From positions 1-38,794 of the IMG/VR virus record IMGVR_UViG_3300048588_000079: DNA of 38,794 nt. One strand, 5' to 3'. Both the position numbers and the translations under genes were made by a program. The stretch's first letter is position 1. Every line of letters begins with the position of its first letter. Positions 30,219-36,718 of the stretch are shown here, piece after piece. Below the pieces are notes generated by a model, which was given only the letters and a program-made list of their open reading frames with translations, was not told where the DNA came from and ran no database searches. Source of the stretch: a virus.

Positions 30219-30504
30219 AACAATCTCCTTCATTTTCCAATTCGATCTTGTCTGCCACGGCCATGAGGATGGCGGCGGCTTTCAGGAATTTCATGCGGGC
30301 GGTGGCGCGGCTGCCGGGGCCTCTGCCCAGCAAATCGCGGACATCGCCGATGCGTTGTTCGGCCTGTGCGACAATATCCTTGAAGCGACAAAGCGAGTCA
30401 GCCTCATCACTATGACCGTGTTTCGTCACCTGTTCGAGACGGAGCCGGTTGACCTCCAACAAGGCAGCGGGGGGAGCGCAGCAGGCGTTCGTGCGCTTCG
30501 ACAA
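30211..30504 (-). CDS. hypothetical phage protein, 97 aa
   Basis: The body (RLEQVTKHGHSDEADSLCRF, then ARMKFLKAAAILMAVADKIE) belongs to a type seen in many phages, in which an [EK]HG[YH]-x2-E-x-D motif is followed by a helix with several small residues. No function is established. The listed start overlaps the upstream gene by 95 bp. The GTG at the V of VTKHGHS would be a later start, but it has no better ribosome site, so the N-terminus is uncertain. Confidence 0.62.
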   Translation of the reverse strand: MSKRTNACCAPPAALLEVNRLRLEQVTKHGHSDEADSLCRFKDIVAQAEQRIGDVRDLLGRGPGSRATARMKFLKAAAILMAVADKIELENEGDCYE

Positions 30505-30670
30505 TTCGACAGGCCAGCCAAGACGCGCACTGGCTCATAGGTTGGTCCTGAATTGTGTTGGCTTCCAACCACAGTGCGACGTGGTCAGCGTTCGTTATAT
30601 CCAGTTCGCGCTGCAAGCGGTTGGTTTCTGCCACGGCTTTTTGCCAATCGGCCTCTAGCATCTGGTCCAT
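30410..30670 (-). CDS. hypothetical protein, 86 aa
   Basis: A soluble, mostly helical protein with a coiled-coil-like N-terminus (WQKAVAETNRLQRELDIT). GGAT lies just before the start. The second half overlaps the next gene by 95 bp in another frame and ends in low-complexity Arg/Ser/Thr, so that end may not matter. Unrecognised. Confidence 0.55.
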   Translation of the reverse strand: MDQMLEADWQKAVAETNRLQRELDITNADHVALWLEANTIQDQPMSQCASWLACRIVEAHERLLRSPRCLVGGQPAPSRTGDETRS

Positions 30671-30765
30671 CACATATCCTTTCTAATCACCGGCCCGCCC
30701 TAAGAGATGCCTACCATTGCTGGCTGCTGTGTCTTTCGGGGTTGCTCGTTTGGCGGGCGCTACTT

Positions 30766-30999
30766 TCAACCCTTGTTCGCTTCGGTGTTCCATCGCCAGT
30801 GGTTGCGGGCATAGACAATCCAGAGAGCGATGTTCATGGGAACGAACCCCCACGCGCCAGTTGCTATAATCCACGTCAGCCACAAGGCTTGATTGACCAG
30901 TCCGATGAGCCACGCAGACTTGTGCTTGTTGCCCGCTAAGACGGTCATCCAAATCGTTATGGCCGACAAAAGCCACGGCAAATGCTGTTCTATGCTCAT
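30766..30999 (-). CDS. three-span membrane protein, weak PnuC-like resemblance, 77 aa
   Basis: Three hydrophobic segments (about residues 5-22, 27-44 and 48-62) are rich in Trp (LVNQALWLTWIIATG, NIALWIVYARNHWRW). The pattern is like a small piece of a vitamin or nicotinamide riboside transporter (PnuC C-terminal half), but the length is well below the PnuC family norm. The start ATG overlaps the upstream TGA. Transport activity is not established. Confidence 0.6.
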   Translation of the reverse strand: MSIEQHLPWLLSAITIWMTVLAGNKHKSAWLIGLVNQALWLTWIIATGAWGFVPMNIALWIVYARNHWRWNTEANKG

Positions 31000-31307
31000 C
31001 ACATATCCTCTTTCTGAAGGGCGCTGATTATGGTGGGGAGCGCGTTGACCAGTTCGACGACAAGTTCAGCATTGCCACGCCAAGGGTCGGTTTTCGCCGA
31101 ACGGTGCGCCGACAAGATAGCATCTTCCATAAAGTCGGGATGGCGGAATTGTGCCAAATGAGGATGCAAGTCATATTCCCAACCGTCAGGGCGTTCGGGC
31201 GGCCCTTTGATAACACCCCAATCGTCATACTCGCATGGCCGATATGCCCAAGGGCGCGCAGAAGCCTTCTCCGCCAGTGCAGATAGCCTGTTAGATAGTT
31301 TATCCAT
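30999..31307 (-). CDS. hypothetical protein, 102 aa
   Basis: The protein has a helical start (NRLSALAEKASARPWAYRP), a central DDWGVIKGPPERPDGWEYDLH and a C-terminal helix (NAELVVELVNALPTIISALQ) of the kind found at the end of ead/Ea22-like phage proteins. Its start overlaps the upstream TAA (TAATG). No function can be assigned. Confidence 0.65.
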   Translation of the reverse strand: MDKLSNRLSALAEKASARPWAYRPCEYDDWGVIKGPPERPDGWEYDLHPHLAQFRHPDFMEDAILSAHRSAKTDPWRGNAELVVELVNALPTIISALQKEDM

Positions 31308-31774
31308 TAGTCGGCTCCTGATTGGGTTTGGGCAAACCCCTGTGGGGCCGCACTCTCGCCTTCGGCCAAGCCCGTCCCGGTCTTGTCGCTACGCGCTTCG
31401 ATTGCTTTTGCGGGTATCAACTGGCAGTGCCTTGCAATCCAAGCTGCAACGCCGCGATGAGGGGAGAAATAGCCTTCTTGCACTTTCCCATCGGCCCATG
31501 CGGCTTGCCATTCTTCCATTAGGTCTGGATAGCCATCGCGTTGACCAATTCGACTTGCGACATGCGAAAGAACAATCCATGCTTGGTTATCAAGCATTGC
31601 GCCTAAAGTGTCGTCGGGGTCATAAACTGGCGGGAACGGTGTCGCGAGCAAATCGGCCAAATGCTGTTCGGCACTTCGACCTTCTGCGTTAGCGATACCG
31701 TCCCGAAGGGCGGAGACTTCAGGCTCCACAGCGGTAGCGCGGTCGGGAACCGAAACGCCATCATCTTGTATCAT
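31307..31774 (-). CDS. hypothetical protein, 155 aa
   Basis: The start (31774) is the second of two nearby ATGs, preceded by AAGGA eight bases upstream; the first (31783) is possible. The protein has a helical body with LDNQAWIVLSHVASRIGQRD and a Trp-rich segment (EEWQAAWADGKVQEGYFSPH, then GVAAWIARHCQL). The end is Gln/Ser/Gly-rich. Unrecognised; translationally coupled to its neighbours. Confidence 0.65.
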   Translation of the reverse strand: MIQDDGVSVPDRATAVEPEVSALRDGIANAEGRSAEQHLADLLATPFPPVYDPDDTLGAMLDNQAWIVLSHVASRIGQRDGYPDLMEEWQAAWADGKVQEGYFSPHRGVAAWIARHCQLIPAKAIEARSDKTGTGLAEGESAAPQGFAQTQSGAD

Positions 31775-31775
31775 A

Positions 31776-31970
31776 TCAATCATCCTTCGCAGGGGAGTGT
31801 TGGCGGGCAAAATCAGCGCCAGCCCGATAGGCTTCCTCATAGCAGTCGATAACCGCTGCCAAGATGCGCTCCTGCGTTCCATATACGCTGTAATTGCGAA
31901 GCGACGATCCCGCCGCGTTCATTATGCGCTCGGCATGTTTGCGAACGGCTTGCTCGATCTGGTCACTCAT
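31776..31970 (-). CDS. small helical protein, 64 aa
   Basis: Two helices (SDQIEQAVRKHAERIMNAAG and RILAAVIDCYEEAYRAGADF) with a short loop. TGATG overlap with the upstream gene. Function unknown. Confidence 0.62.
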   Translation of the reverse strand: MSDQIEQAVRKHAERIMNAAGSSLRNYSVYGTQERILAAVIDCYEEAYRAGADFARQHSPAKDD

Positions 31971-32269
31971 CACTCACTCCTAGGGTTATGCGAACGCGCT
32001 GCGTCCTTGGCTTCAAGGGCTTCCTGCATCACCGCGCGCAAGGCGTCGGCCATTGTTGCAGGCTGCGGCAAATCGACATGAAAGCCGCTGTCAAAACGTG
32101 CGTCTCGCGGTATCAGAGCAATGTCGTCGCTTTCGCGCGTCGGCCCACAAGATGCGTCGGCTGACACTTGGCACTCGCCAACGCTATACCACCAGCCCGG
32201 CAGCAAATGCTTGAATAGGCCTATTGCATTCTCAAGGCCGGTTGGCGCGGTTGCTTTCCAATCACCCAT
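31970..32269 (-). CDS. hypothetical protein, 99 aa
   Basis: The protein has a segment that resembles small phage proteins carrying a Trp-Trp core (HLLPGWWYSVGECQVSADA) and a C-terminal helix (TMADALRAVMQEALEAKDAA). Function unknown. Its start overlaps the upstream TGA (TGATG). Confidence 0.62.
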   Translation of the reverse strand: MGDWKATAPTGLENAIGLFKHLLPGWWYSVGECQVSADASCGPTRESDDIALIPRDARFDSGFHVDLPQPATMADALRAVMQEALEAKDAARSHNPRSE

Positions 32270-32412
32270 CACTTCACCCCAAGCACTGCGCGCCGGGCGC
32301 GTGTCGCCCAACGCTGCGAAAGGCGGCGAATATCAGCGCGAAACTTTACAGGGTCGCGATTGAAGCTGTGGTAGAGGTCTAGCTCGTCTTGTGTCGCATA
32401 TTCTGTTTTCAT
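32269..32412 (-). CDS. small basic protein starting at a leaderless promoter, 47 aa
   Basis: The ATG is seven bases after the -10 box of the promoter at 32419-32446, with no room for a ribosome site. The protein (MKTEYATQDELDLYHSFNRD, then basic RRLSQRWATRARRAVLG) is helical and unrecognised. It is the first gene of the block 28907-32412 and so could be its regulator or simply the leaderless start of the block. Confidence 0.68.
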   Translation of the reverse strand: MKTEYATQDELDLYHSFNRDPVKFRADIRRLSQRWATRARRAVLGVK

Positions 32413-32418
32413 GGCGAC

Positions 32419-32446
32419 AACATACGCTATAGCAATACTATGTCAA
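32419..32446 (-). promoter_or_regulatory. internal leftward promoter, apparently leaderless
   Basis: On the minus strand TTGACA (32446-32441) and TATGTT (32424-32419) are separated by 16 bp. The distance from the -35 start to the ATG (34 bp) is nearly the same as at 1284/1319 (35 bp), and the bases after the -10 are also similar (GTCGCCATG and GCGCCATG). TTGACATAGT is shared with the leftward promoter at 1249. Confidence 0.7.
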
Positions 32447-32461
32447 CATGCTTGTGTTGAC
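32442..32461. promoter_or_regulatory. inverted repeat over the -35 box (operator candidate)
   Basis: GTCAACA (32442-32448) and TGTTGAC (32455-32461) form a perfect seven-base inverted repeat with a six-base spacer, covering the -35 of the promoter at 32419-32446. A dimeric repressor would fit this site. Confidence 0.55.
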
Positions 32462-32474
32462 TTTCGCGGCCAAA

Positions 32475-32502
32475 CGGCGGACATTTAGATATACGCCCGC
32501 CG
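32475..32502 (-). terminator. GC-rich hairpin B, copy of hairpin A
   Basis: On the minus strand this is the second 28-base stem-loop copy (CGGCGGGC with an A-C mismatch in the other arm), with an AT-rich loop, followed by CCGCCG-TTTGG. It could be a weak terminator or a protein-binding structure. Confidence 0.45.
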
Positions 32503-32553
32503 ATCTGGCGGCCATCCCGGCCATGCTCCTATCTTTGCGACGTTCATAAATTA

Positions 32554-32581
32554 CGGCGGGCCTTTATATATGCGCCCGCCG
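32554..32581 (-). terminator. GC-rich hairpin A after the gene at 32599
   Basis: CGGCGGGC pairs perfectly with GCCCGCCG around a 12-base AT-rich loop, followed on the minus strand by TAATTTAT. It lies 18 bp past the stop of the upstream gene. A partial terminator is the simplest reading. Its copy B is about 80 bp further on. Confidence 0.55.
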
Positions 32582-32598
32582 CTCCCTTGTGGAAAGTG

Positions 32599-32790
32599 TT
32601 AGCCCCGACCGAAGCCCGTAAGGGCCGAGACAACTTGCTTGGCTCGGTTCACGAGGGCGGGTTTCTGCTCCGAAACAGCTTTCGGCTTGTAAAACCGCTT
32701 CACCGTTCCATCTGGATACAGCCAGCCTTCACTTGTTTGCACTATGGCTTTGGGATTGGCGGGCAGTAGCTTTGCGCGTGGTTTAATCAT
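32599..32790 (-). CDS. small basic protein, 63 aa
   Basis: Basic protein with a central beta-like piece (QTSEGWLYPDGTVKRFYKP). The start overlaps the end of the upstream gene. It is the last gene before the hairpin pair and the second promoter. Unrecognised. Confidence 0.6.
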   Translation of the reverse strand: MIKPRAKLLPANPKAIVQTSEGWLYPDGTVKRFYKPKAVSEQKPALVNRAKQVVSALTGFGRG

Positions 32791-33049
32791 TGCGGGCCTC
32801 TTTGCGCTTTTTTGCTTCAGCTTCCCGCTTGCGCAGAATAATCCCGCGAGCGAGTGTTACGGCGTCGTTCAAGTATTTGGCCTCTGCGGTTGCCTCATCA
32901 TCGCCTATGCGGACGGTTGCCAGCACATTACCATCGGGCATGTCGATATTCGGGCCGCGAGCGCCAAGGCTCACAATGACATAATCATTGCCGCCAAGGC
33001 TTGCCTTTAACTGGTCTGCAAAGTTCTGTATTGTGGCGCGGTCAAGCAT
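32783..33049 (-). CDS. hypothetical protein, 88 aa
   Basis: An alpha/beta protein (TIQNFADQLKASLGGNDYVI, VRIGDDEATAEAKYLNDAVT) with a Lys/Arg/Glu-rich end. The ATG (33049) overlaps the upstream TGA (TGATG). Function unknown. Confidence 0.63.
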   Translation of the reverse strand: MLDRATIQNFADQLKASLGGNDYVIVSLGARGPNIDMPDGNVLATVRIGDDEATAEAKYLNDAVTLARGIILRKREAEAKKRKEARND

Positions 33050-33216
33050 CACGCTTCCCCCTTTCTGCTATCATCACCCAACTGCGGCATAAAACACGCT
33101 CCGAGGATGATGCCCAAAACCCACCAAGGCGAGGCAGTGACGACAAGGTATGTGGACACTCCCGCAATCGCCAATCCGGGCAAAGATGCTATCAAGTAAA
33201 TCACGGCCAATCGCAT
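33049..33216 (-). CDS. small two-span membrane protein, 55 aa
   Basis: Two hydrophobic segments (IYLIASLPGLAIAGVSTYLV and ASPWWVLGIILGACFM) and a charged tail, with TGATG overlaps at both ends. A small phage membrane protein of unknown function; no lysis genes are near. Confidence 0.62.
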   Translation of the reverse strand: MRLAVIYLIASLPGLAIAGVSTYLVVTASPWWVLGIILGACFMPQLGDDSRKGEA

Positions 33217-33659
33217 CACACCATCTCCTTCAAAACAACGCGCTCACGGATAAGGGCGATGGCTGCTTGGTCAGCATCCACAATGAAGCCATCGCGTATT
33301 CCCTGTGCCCAACTTTTATAGTTCCAAGCGTCCATCAAATCCGCCCACAGTTCCGTTGCCCAATCCATTTCGGGCGCAAGCGTTATCCCGTGCTTGGCGA
33401 GTTCGTCTGGCGACATGGCGCGGATGATTGAAAGCGCGCCGCTGACAGACCATCCGTCTGGAACTACATCCTCATTGGGAGCGGTGAGGGCTTTAGGCTC
33501 GACATAGTAAATTTTACCAGTTTTCCATTTCGGGAAACCCTCTGTATCAAATACCCTCGCGCCAGATATATCAGTCCACTTCATCCCCTCCCTCCAATAC
33601 GGCGGTGCAACACCATCAGCAGGCGGGCGGTATTCCACATAGTTCGGTGTGTCGCTCAT
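33216..33659 (-). CDS. hypothetical protein, 147 aa
   Basis: The ATG (33659) overlaps the upstream TGA in ATGA. An N-terminal part contains PPADGVAPPYWREGMKWTDI and a long middle with PDGWSVSGALSIIRAMSPDE; a C-terminal helix follows (DADQAAIALIRERVVLKEMV). Not recognised. Confidence 0.65.
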   Translation of the reverse strand: MSDTPNYVEYRPPADGVAPPYWREGMKWTDISGARVFDTEGFPKWKTGKIYYVEPKALTAPNEDVVPDGWSVSGALSIIRAMSPDELAKHGITLAPEMDWATELWADLMDAWNYKSWAQGIRDGFIVDADQAAIALIRERVVLKEMV

Positions 33660-33976
33660 TTGCTTGCCTCCCATGCGGCAATTACCGGATTGATTTTTGG
33701 ATTGTCGGTCGCTTCCAGAATGCGATTGATGCACTCTTGTTCGCTGATGCCATCAGGCGGAAGATAGGCACGAGTCGCGTTCACAACGGCAAGCAATGTT
33801 TCCGCAACCACACCGCTTTCGATGCGGGTGTTCGCGTTGGCCAACGTCTGCGCAACTTTTTTGATGTCTAGTTCGTAGTAACCATCGCAGGTCACAACAT
33901 TAGAGGCGTCAACCAATCTTTCCGCCAATTCGTAGTCAGCAACGGTGTAAGCCTTAAGCTGTGCTTCCTGTGTCAT
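33656..33976 (-). CDS. hypothetical protein, 106 aa
   Basis: A helical protein with [20 protein letters not shown] and [24 protein letters not shown] overlaps on both sides place it firmly in the operon. Unrecognised. Confidence 0.65.
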   Translation of the reverse strand: MTQEAQLKAYTVADYELAERLVDASNVVTCDGYYELDIKKVAQTLANANTRIESGVVAETLLAVVNATRAYLPPDGISEQECINRILEATDNPKINPVIAAWEASK

Positions 33977-34761
33977 TGTGCTGGCTCCTTTTCTTCCAAT
34001 GCAGCCAGAGCCGCTTTCTTAAGCGCAGCGGGCAACTTCACGCCGGACACTTCGCAATAATCCAACGTCCATTGGAGCGCCTTGCCGATAGCAAAGCCAC
34101 CGCCTGTATCATCGCCGGGCTTGTCGCCCTTGCGTATCATTAAAAACCACTGTTCAGCGGGGTTGCTGCTTGAATGGTCTGGAAACGCATCTGCAAAGTT
34201 CTTGCCGCGAATGTTCGACAAAGTGCCAACAAGGCAGGCGCACTCGCCTTCATATTGTGACCCGTCAATAAGACCATCGAGCATTGATTGGATAAAGGCC
34301 GGAATTTCAGGGCGCGCTTGCGTTAGCGTCATCCATAGGTCTGCTTTGAGTGAACGCAGGACGGCACCGCGCAGGTCGGCATCGCTCAGGTCGGCACCGC
34401 GCAGGTCGGCATCGCTCAGGTCGGCACCGCACAGGACGGCACCGCGCAGGACGGCATCGCTCAGGTCGGCACCGCGCAGGTCGGCACCGCTCAGGTCGGC
34501 ACCGCTCAGGTCGGCACCGCGCAGGTCGGCATCGCTCAGGTCGGCACCGCGCAGGACGGCACCGCACAGGACGGCACCGCGCAGGACGGCATCGCACAGG
34601 ACGGCACCGCGCAGGACGGCACCGTTTTTTTGCCCCCACTTTACCGCCAAGCCTAATTTGACATACGGCGTCATTTCAGGCGTTACGGATATTTCAGCGG
34701 TAAATTGCACTGCGCCTGTCCAGCGATTGCGGACTTCAAATTTTTCTACTGTCTGTGTCAT
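33973..34761 (-). CDS. pentapeptide-repeat protein, 262 aa
   Basis: Eighteen tandem A-[DV]-L-x-x pentapeptides (residues 48-137) predict a right-handed quadrilateral beta-helix of about 4.5 turns. Before them is a conserved-type segment ([18 protein letters not shown]) and after them a helical domain with Cys ([14 protein letters not shown]). Proteins of this class can mimic DNA (Qnr, MfpA act on gyrase), but nothing shows that here. The start has GAGG eight bases upstream; it overlaps no gene. The repeat DNA is nearly uniform. Confidence 0.85.
   Translation of the reverse strand: MTQTVEKFEVRNRWTGAVQFTAEISVTPEMTPYVKLGLAVKWGQKNGAVLRGAVLCDAVLRGAVLCGAVLRGADLSDADLRGADLSGADLSGADLRGADLSDAVLRGAVLCGADLSDADLRGADLSDADLRGAVLRSLKADLWMTLTQARPEIPAFIQSMLDGLIDGSQYEGECACLVGTLSNIRGKNFADAFPDHSSSNPAEQWFLMIRKGDKPGDDTGGGFAIGKALQWTLDYCEVSGVKLPAALKKAALAALEEKEPAQ
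34351..34620. repeat. 15-bp tandem array coding the pentapeptides
   Basis: Eighteen units of 15 bp differ mainly at single positions in the second and fourth codons (GAC/GTC; CGC/AGC/TGC). Low complexity opens long frames on both strands, which are not genes. Confidence 0.9.
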
Positions 34762-34766
34762 TGTGC

Positions 34767-35093
34767 TTACCTCAAGTTCATCTGTGCGCGCTTGGTAGCG
34801 TTGGCTGTTCGCCATGCTTCAAAGCGCATGCGCTTGGCTTCGGATTGTGCGCGGAGCGTTTCGGCTTCCATCGCGGCGGCTTCCCAATCATTACAGGCCA
34901 GTTCGTAAACAGGGTCGGCTTCAGCCATCTGTTCGCTTGCGCCGACTGCGTTCCCGTCGCCCTTGTATTTGACAAAAAGGGTTGCTCGGACGCGCTTGCG
35001 TCGAAAGTCCATTGCCTCGGCCTTGACCTTGGCCTGACCTGCTTCAATGAATAGCTTTTCAGCTTCGGCTATTGCCTTGTCGATGTCAGTCAT
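34767..35093 (-). CDS. coiled-coil protein of the recombination block, 108 aa
   Basis: A fully helical, charged protein ([20 protein letters not shown] ... [20 protein letters not shown]) with a conserved-looking C-terminal Trp region ([16 protein letters not shown]). Such proteins accompany annealase/SSB genes in several phages without a known role. The ATG overlaps the upstream end. Confidence 0.66.
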   Translation of the reverse strand: MTDIDKAIAEAEKLFIEAGQAKVKAEAMDFRRKRVRATLFVKYKGDGNAVGASEQMAEADPVYELACNDWEAAAMEAETLRAQSEAKRMRFEAWRTANATKRAQMNLR

Positions 35094-35469
35094 TCCATTC
35101 CTCGCTATCATCACTGGCAGCGTCTAGAATTTTTTGCACCGCAAGCGTCAATATGCGCCGCGCTTCTAGTTCAATTGACGTTCCTCGGTTGCTAGCCTTC
35201 AAAAGCAAGGCTTGGTAAACCGCAGTTTCCACATCAACGGCGACCTTGCGGAACTTAGGTTCGCCGCCTGATATTGCGCCGCCCTGAGCAGCAATAAGTT
35301 GCTTCAACTCATTTAGCGATTTGCGCCCAAAGTTTTCAATGCGGAGCAAGTCATGTTCGCGCCAATGAGAAGCCTCGCGCAGCGTCCTGATGCCTTTTCT
35401 CAGAAGGCAATGCCGCGTCCTAACGGACAGGTCAATTTCCTCAAGCGGGGTGTCCAGAAAATCAGTCAC
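35086..35469 (-). CDS. RNA polymerase alpha-CTD / ribbon-helix-helix fusion, 127 aa
   Basis: Residues 8-63 match the alpha-subunit C-terminal domain: LEEIDLSVRTRHCLLRKGI, then LLRIENFGRKSLNELKQLI. Arg 17 sits where alpha Arg265 contacts DNA; His 20 replaces Asn268; Gly48, Lys50 and Ser51 keep the NFGRKSL motif. Residues 78-118 (KVAVDVETAVYQALLLKASN ... SIELEARRIL) look like a ribbon-helix-helix dimer domain of the antitoxin/Arc type. The fusion could bring a specific DNA site to the sigma or activator surface of host polymerase. Both assignments are by eye; I know of no proven function. It is coupled to neighbours. Confidence 0.78.
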   Translation of the reverse strand: MTDFLDTPLEEIDLSVRTRHCLLRKGIRTLREASHWREHDLLRIENFGRKSLNELKQLIAAQGGAISGGEPKFRKVAVDVETAVYQALLLKASNRGTSIELEARRILTLAVQKILDAASDDSEEWND

Positions 35470-35810
35470 AATATCCCTTCCTCAATACTCTCAAGCCGCA
35501 GAAATTCAGCCTCTGCCAGCAGGTCAACTTTGTGTGTCCGGTAAAAGCCGCGATGCCCCAAAGCCTCCACACTTTCGCGCGGGCCGTGAATGACTTGGTG
35601 ATGCTTCGGACACAGCGGAACGACAAGTTTGTGCGACCGTGGCAAGCGCCCCATGACGTTACTTGAGCCGGTAACGTGATGCACGGTCGAACCATCGCCA
35701 CACACAAGGCAGGGCAGTTTGGCAACGCGCTCCATGTGGGCGCGCTCCTTTGCCGTTGGCGGCGTTCCCGCCTTTGCCTTCATGCGGCGATGATTGACGG
35801 GTGCGCCCAC
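35466..35810 (-). CDS. HNH-type recombination nuclease (DUF968/Ref-like), 114 aa
   Basis: C-x2-C (CLVCGDG), H-H (VHHVTG), then PLCPKHHQVIHG with two more ligands, the pattern of the DUF968/Ref nucleases of phage recombination regions. The GTG start overlaps the upstream TAG (TAGTG) and has AAGGAG eight bases upstream. It lies in the annealase/SSB block and may process recombination substrates. Confidence 0.75.
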   Translation of the reverse strand: MGAPVNHRRMKAKAGTPPTAKERAHMERVAKLPCLVCGDGSTVHHVTGSSNVMGRLPRSHKLVVPLCPKHHQVIHGPRESVEALGHRGFYRTHKVDLLAEAEFLRLESIEEGIL

Positions 35811-36256
35811 TAGAACTGCTCCTTTGCGTTCTTTGCCATTGCCTCCAAGGCATGGAAGCGAGTGTGGCACGGATTGCAAAGCCAAGTGACGTCAAGCGGT
35901 TTTGAATAATCGTGATGGTGTGCAACAGTGTTACTTGAGCCGCAAAACGCACAATCCATCTTGCGGAGCCTCCCATCCCTAACAGCATTTGATACCGCTA
36001 TTCTTGCAGCAACCCTATCCGGTCTCTCAGCCTTTTCTTTCTGCAAGGCCCGCGCCCTTGCTTCGACACGATGAGGAAGCTTAGACCGCTTGCGCTCGTA
36101 AGCTCTTATTTCGTCCTTCTTAACAATTTGCCGAATGCGCGCCCTTGCCTTCACACAAGGCTTGCATTGGCTAGCTAGCCCGTCTTTACATCCGGGCGCT
36201 TTATAAAATTCAGTTAACGGCCTTTGTTCGCCGCAAATTGTGCATTTCTTTTCCAT
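35810..36256 (-). CDS. HNH endonuclease with N-terminal zinc ribbon, 148 aa
   Basis: It begins with C-x2-C (CTICGEQRPLTEFYKAPGCK) and a second C-x2-C pair (CKPC), then a basic coiled stretch, and ends in an HNH-like unit (CAFCG, VAHHHDYSKPLDVTWLC, CHTRFH). The architecture mirrors the nuclease at 4213-4782. It is preceded by its own promoter at 36263-36290 and seems leaderless, which fits a mobile homing nuclease inserted between SSB and the DUF968-like gene. Confidence 0.8.
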   Translation of the reverse strand: MEKKCTICGEQRPLTEFYKAPGCKDGLASQCKPCVKARARIRQIVKKDEIRAYERKRSKLPHRVEARARALQKEKAERPDRVAARIAVSNAVRDGRLRKMDCAFCGSSNTVAHHHDYSKPLDVTWLCNPCHTRFHALEAMAKNAKEQF

Positions 36257-36262
36257 AGCTAG

Positions 36263-36290
36263 ACCATATCACAATTCAAAACGGTGTCAA
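36263..36290 (-). promoter_or_regulatory. promoter of the HNH gene, apparently leaderless
   Basis: On the minus strand TTGACA (36290-36285) and TATGGT (36268-36263) are 16 bp apart. The ATG (36256) begins seven bases after the -10, with no room for a ribosome site; the -35 to ATG distance is 34 bp, as at 32412. The promoter fills the short gap after SSB. Confidence 0.68.
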
Positions 36291-36292
36291 AA

Positions 36293-36718
36293 TTAAAACG
36301 GAACTGAGTCGTCCAGATCGTCATAGTCACCAGCCTGCGGTTGAGCCTGTTGCTGTGCGCCTGTATCGCTGCCAGCGCCTTCAGACTTGCCACCGAGCAT
36401 AGTCATATCGCGCACATTGATTTCGGTGCTGTAGCGGTCGTTTCCGTTGCTATCTTGCCATTTGCGGGTTGCCATCTGGCCAGTGATTGCAATCTGGCTG
36501 CCCTTGCGCAAAAACTGCTCAACCACACCGACAAGGCCGCCGCGAAAGTTAAGTGTTACCCATTCGGTGCGCTCCTTTTTCTCGCCGGTCTGCTTGTCTT
36601 TCCAAGATTGGCCAACCGCCAAGCGGGCGTTTGCAATCCTGTCTCCTGATTGGAATGATTTAACTTCAGGATCAGCGCCAAGGCGTCCAGTGAATGTGCA
36701 TTGGTTAATATCGGACAT
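36293..36718 (-). CDS. ssb: single-strand DNA-binding protein, 141 aa
   Basis: The OB-fold sequence is clear: NQCTFTGRLGADPEVKSFQS, then RTEWVTLNFRGGL, GSQIAITGQMATRKWQD and STEINVRDMTMLGGK. A Gln/Gly-rich linker leads to the acidic tip DDLDDSVPF, which recruits repair enzymes. The start overlaps the annealase stop by one base (TAATG). It coats ssDNA for the Rad52-like annealase. Confidence 0.93.
   Translation of the reverse strand: MSDINQCTFTGRLGADPEVKSFQSGDRIANARLAVGQSWKDKQTGEKKERTEWVTLNFRGGLVGVVEQFLRKGSQIAITGQMATRKWQDSNGNDRYSTEINVRDMTMLGGKSEGAGSDTGAQQQAQPQAGDYDDLDDSVPF

Noticed and set aside
30683-30976. 97-codon frame overlapping the membrane protein at 30766-30999
   Set aside because: The frame at 30766-30999 has a TGATG overlap with its neighbour and three clear hydrophobic spans, while this one is basic filler without a start site.
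32446-32532. 28-codon minus-strand frame starting near an AGGAG upstream of the promoter at 32419-32446
   Set aside because: It lies on hairpin B and the operator; no spacing or composition supports translation.
34082-34798. Long plus-strand open frames (and extra minus frames) across the pentapeptide gene
   Set aside because: They consist of Arg/Ser/His low-complexity residues produced by the 15-bp repeat; the minus-strand frame with pentapeptides has a ribosome site and fits its operon.
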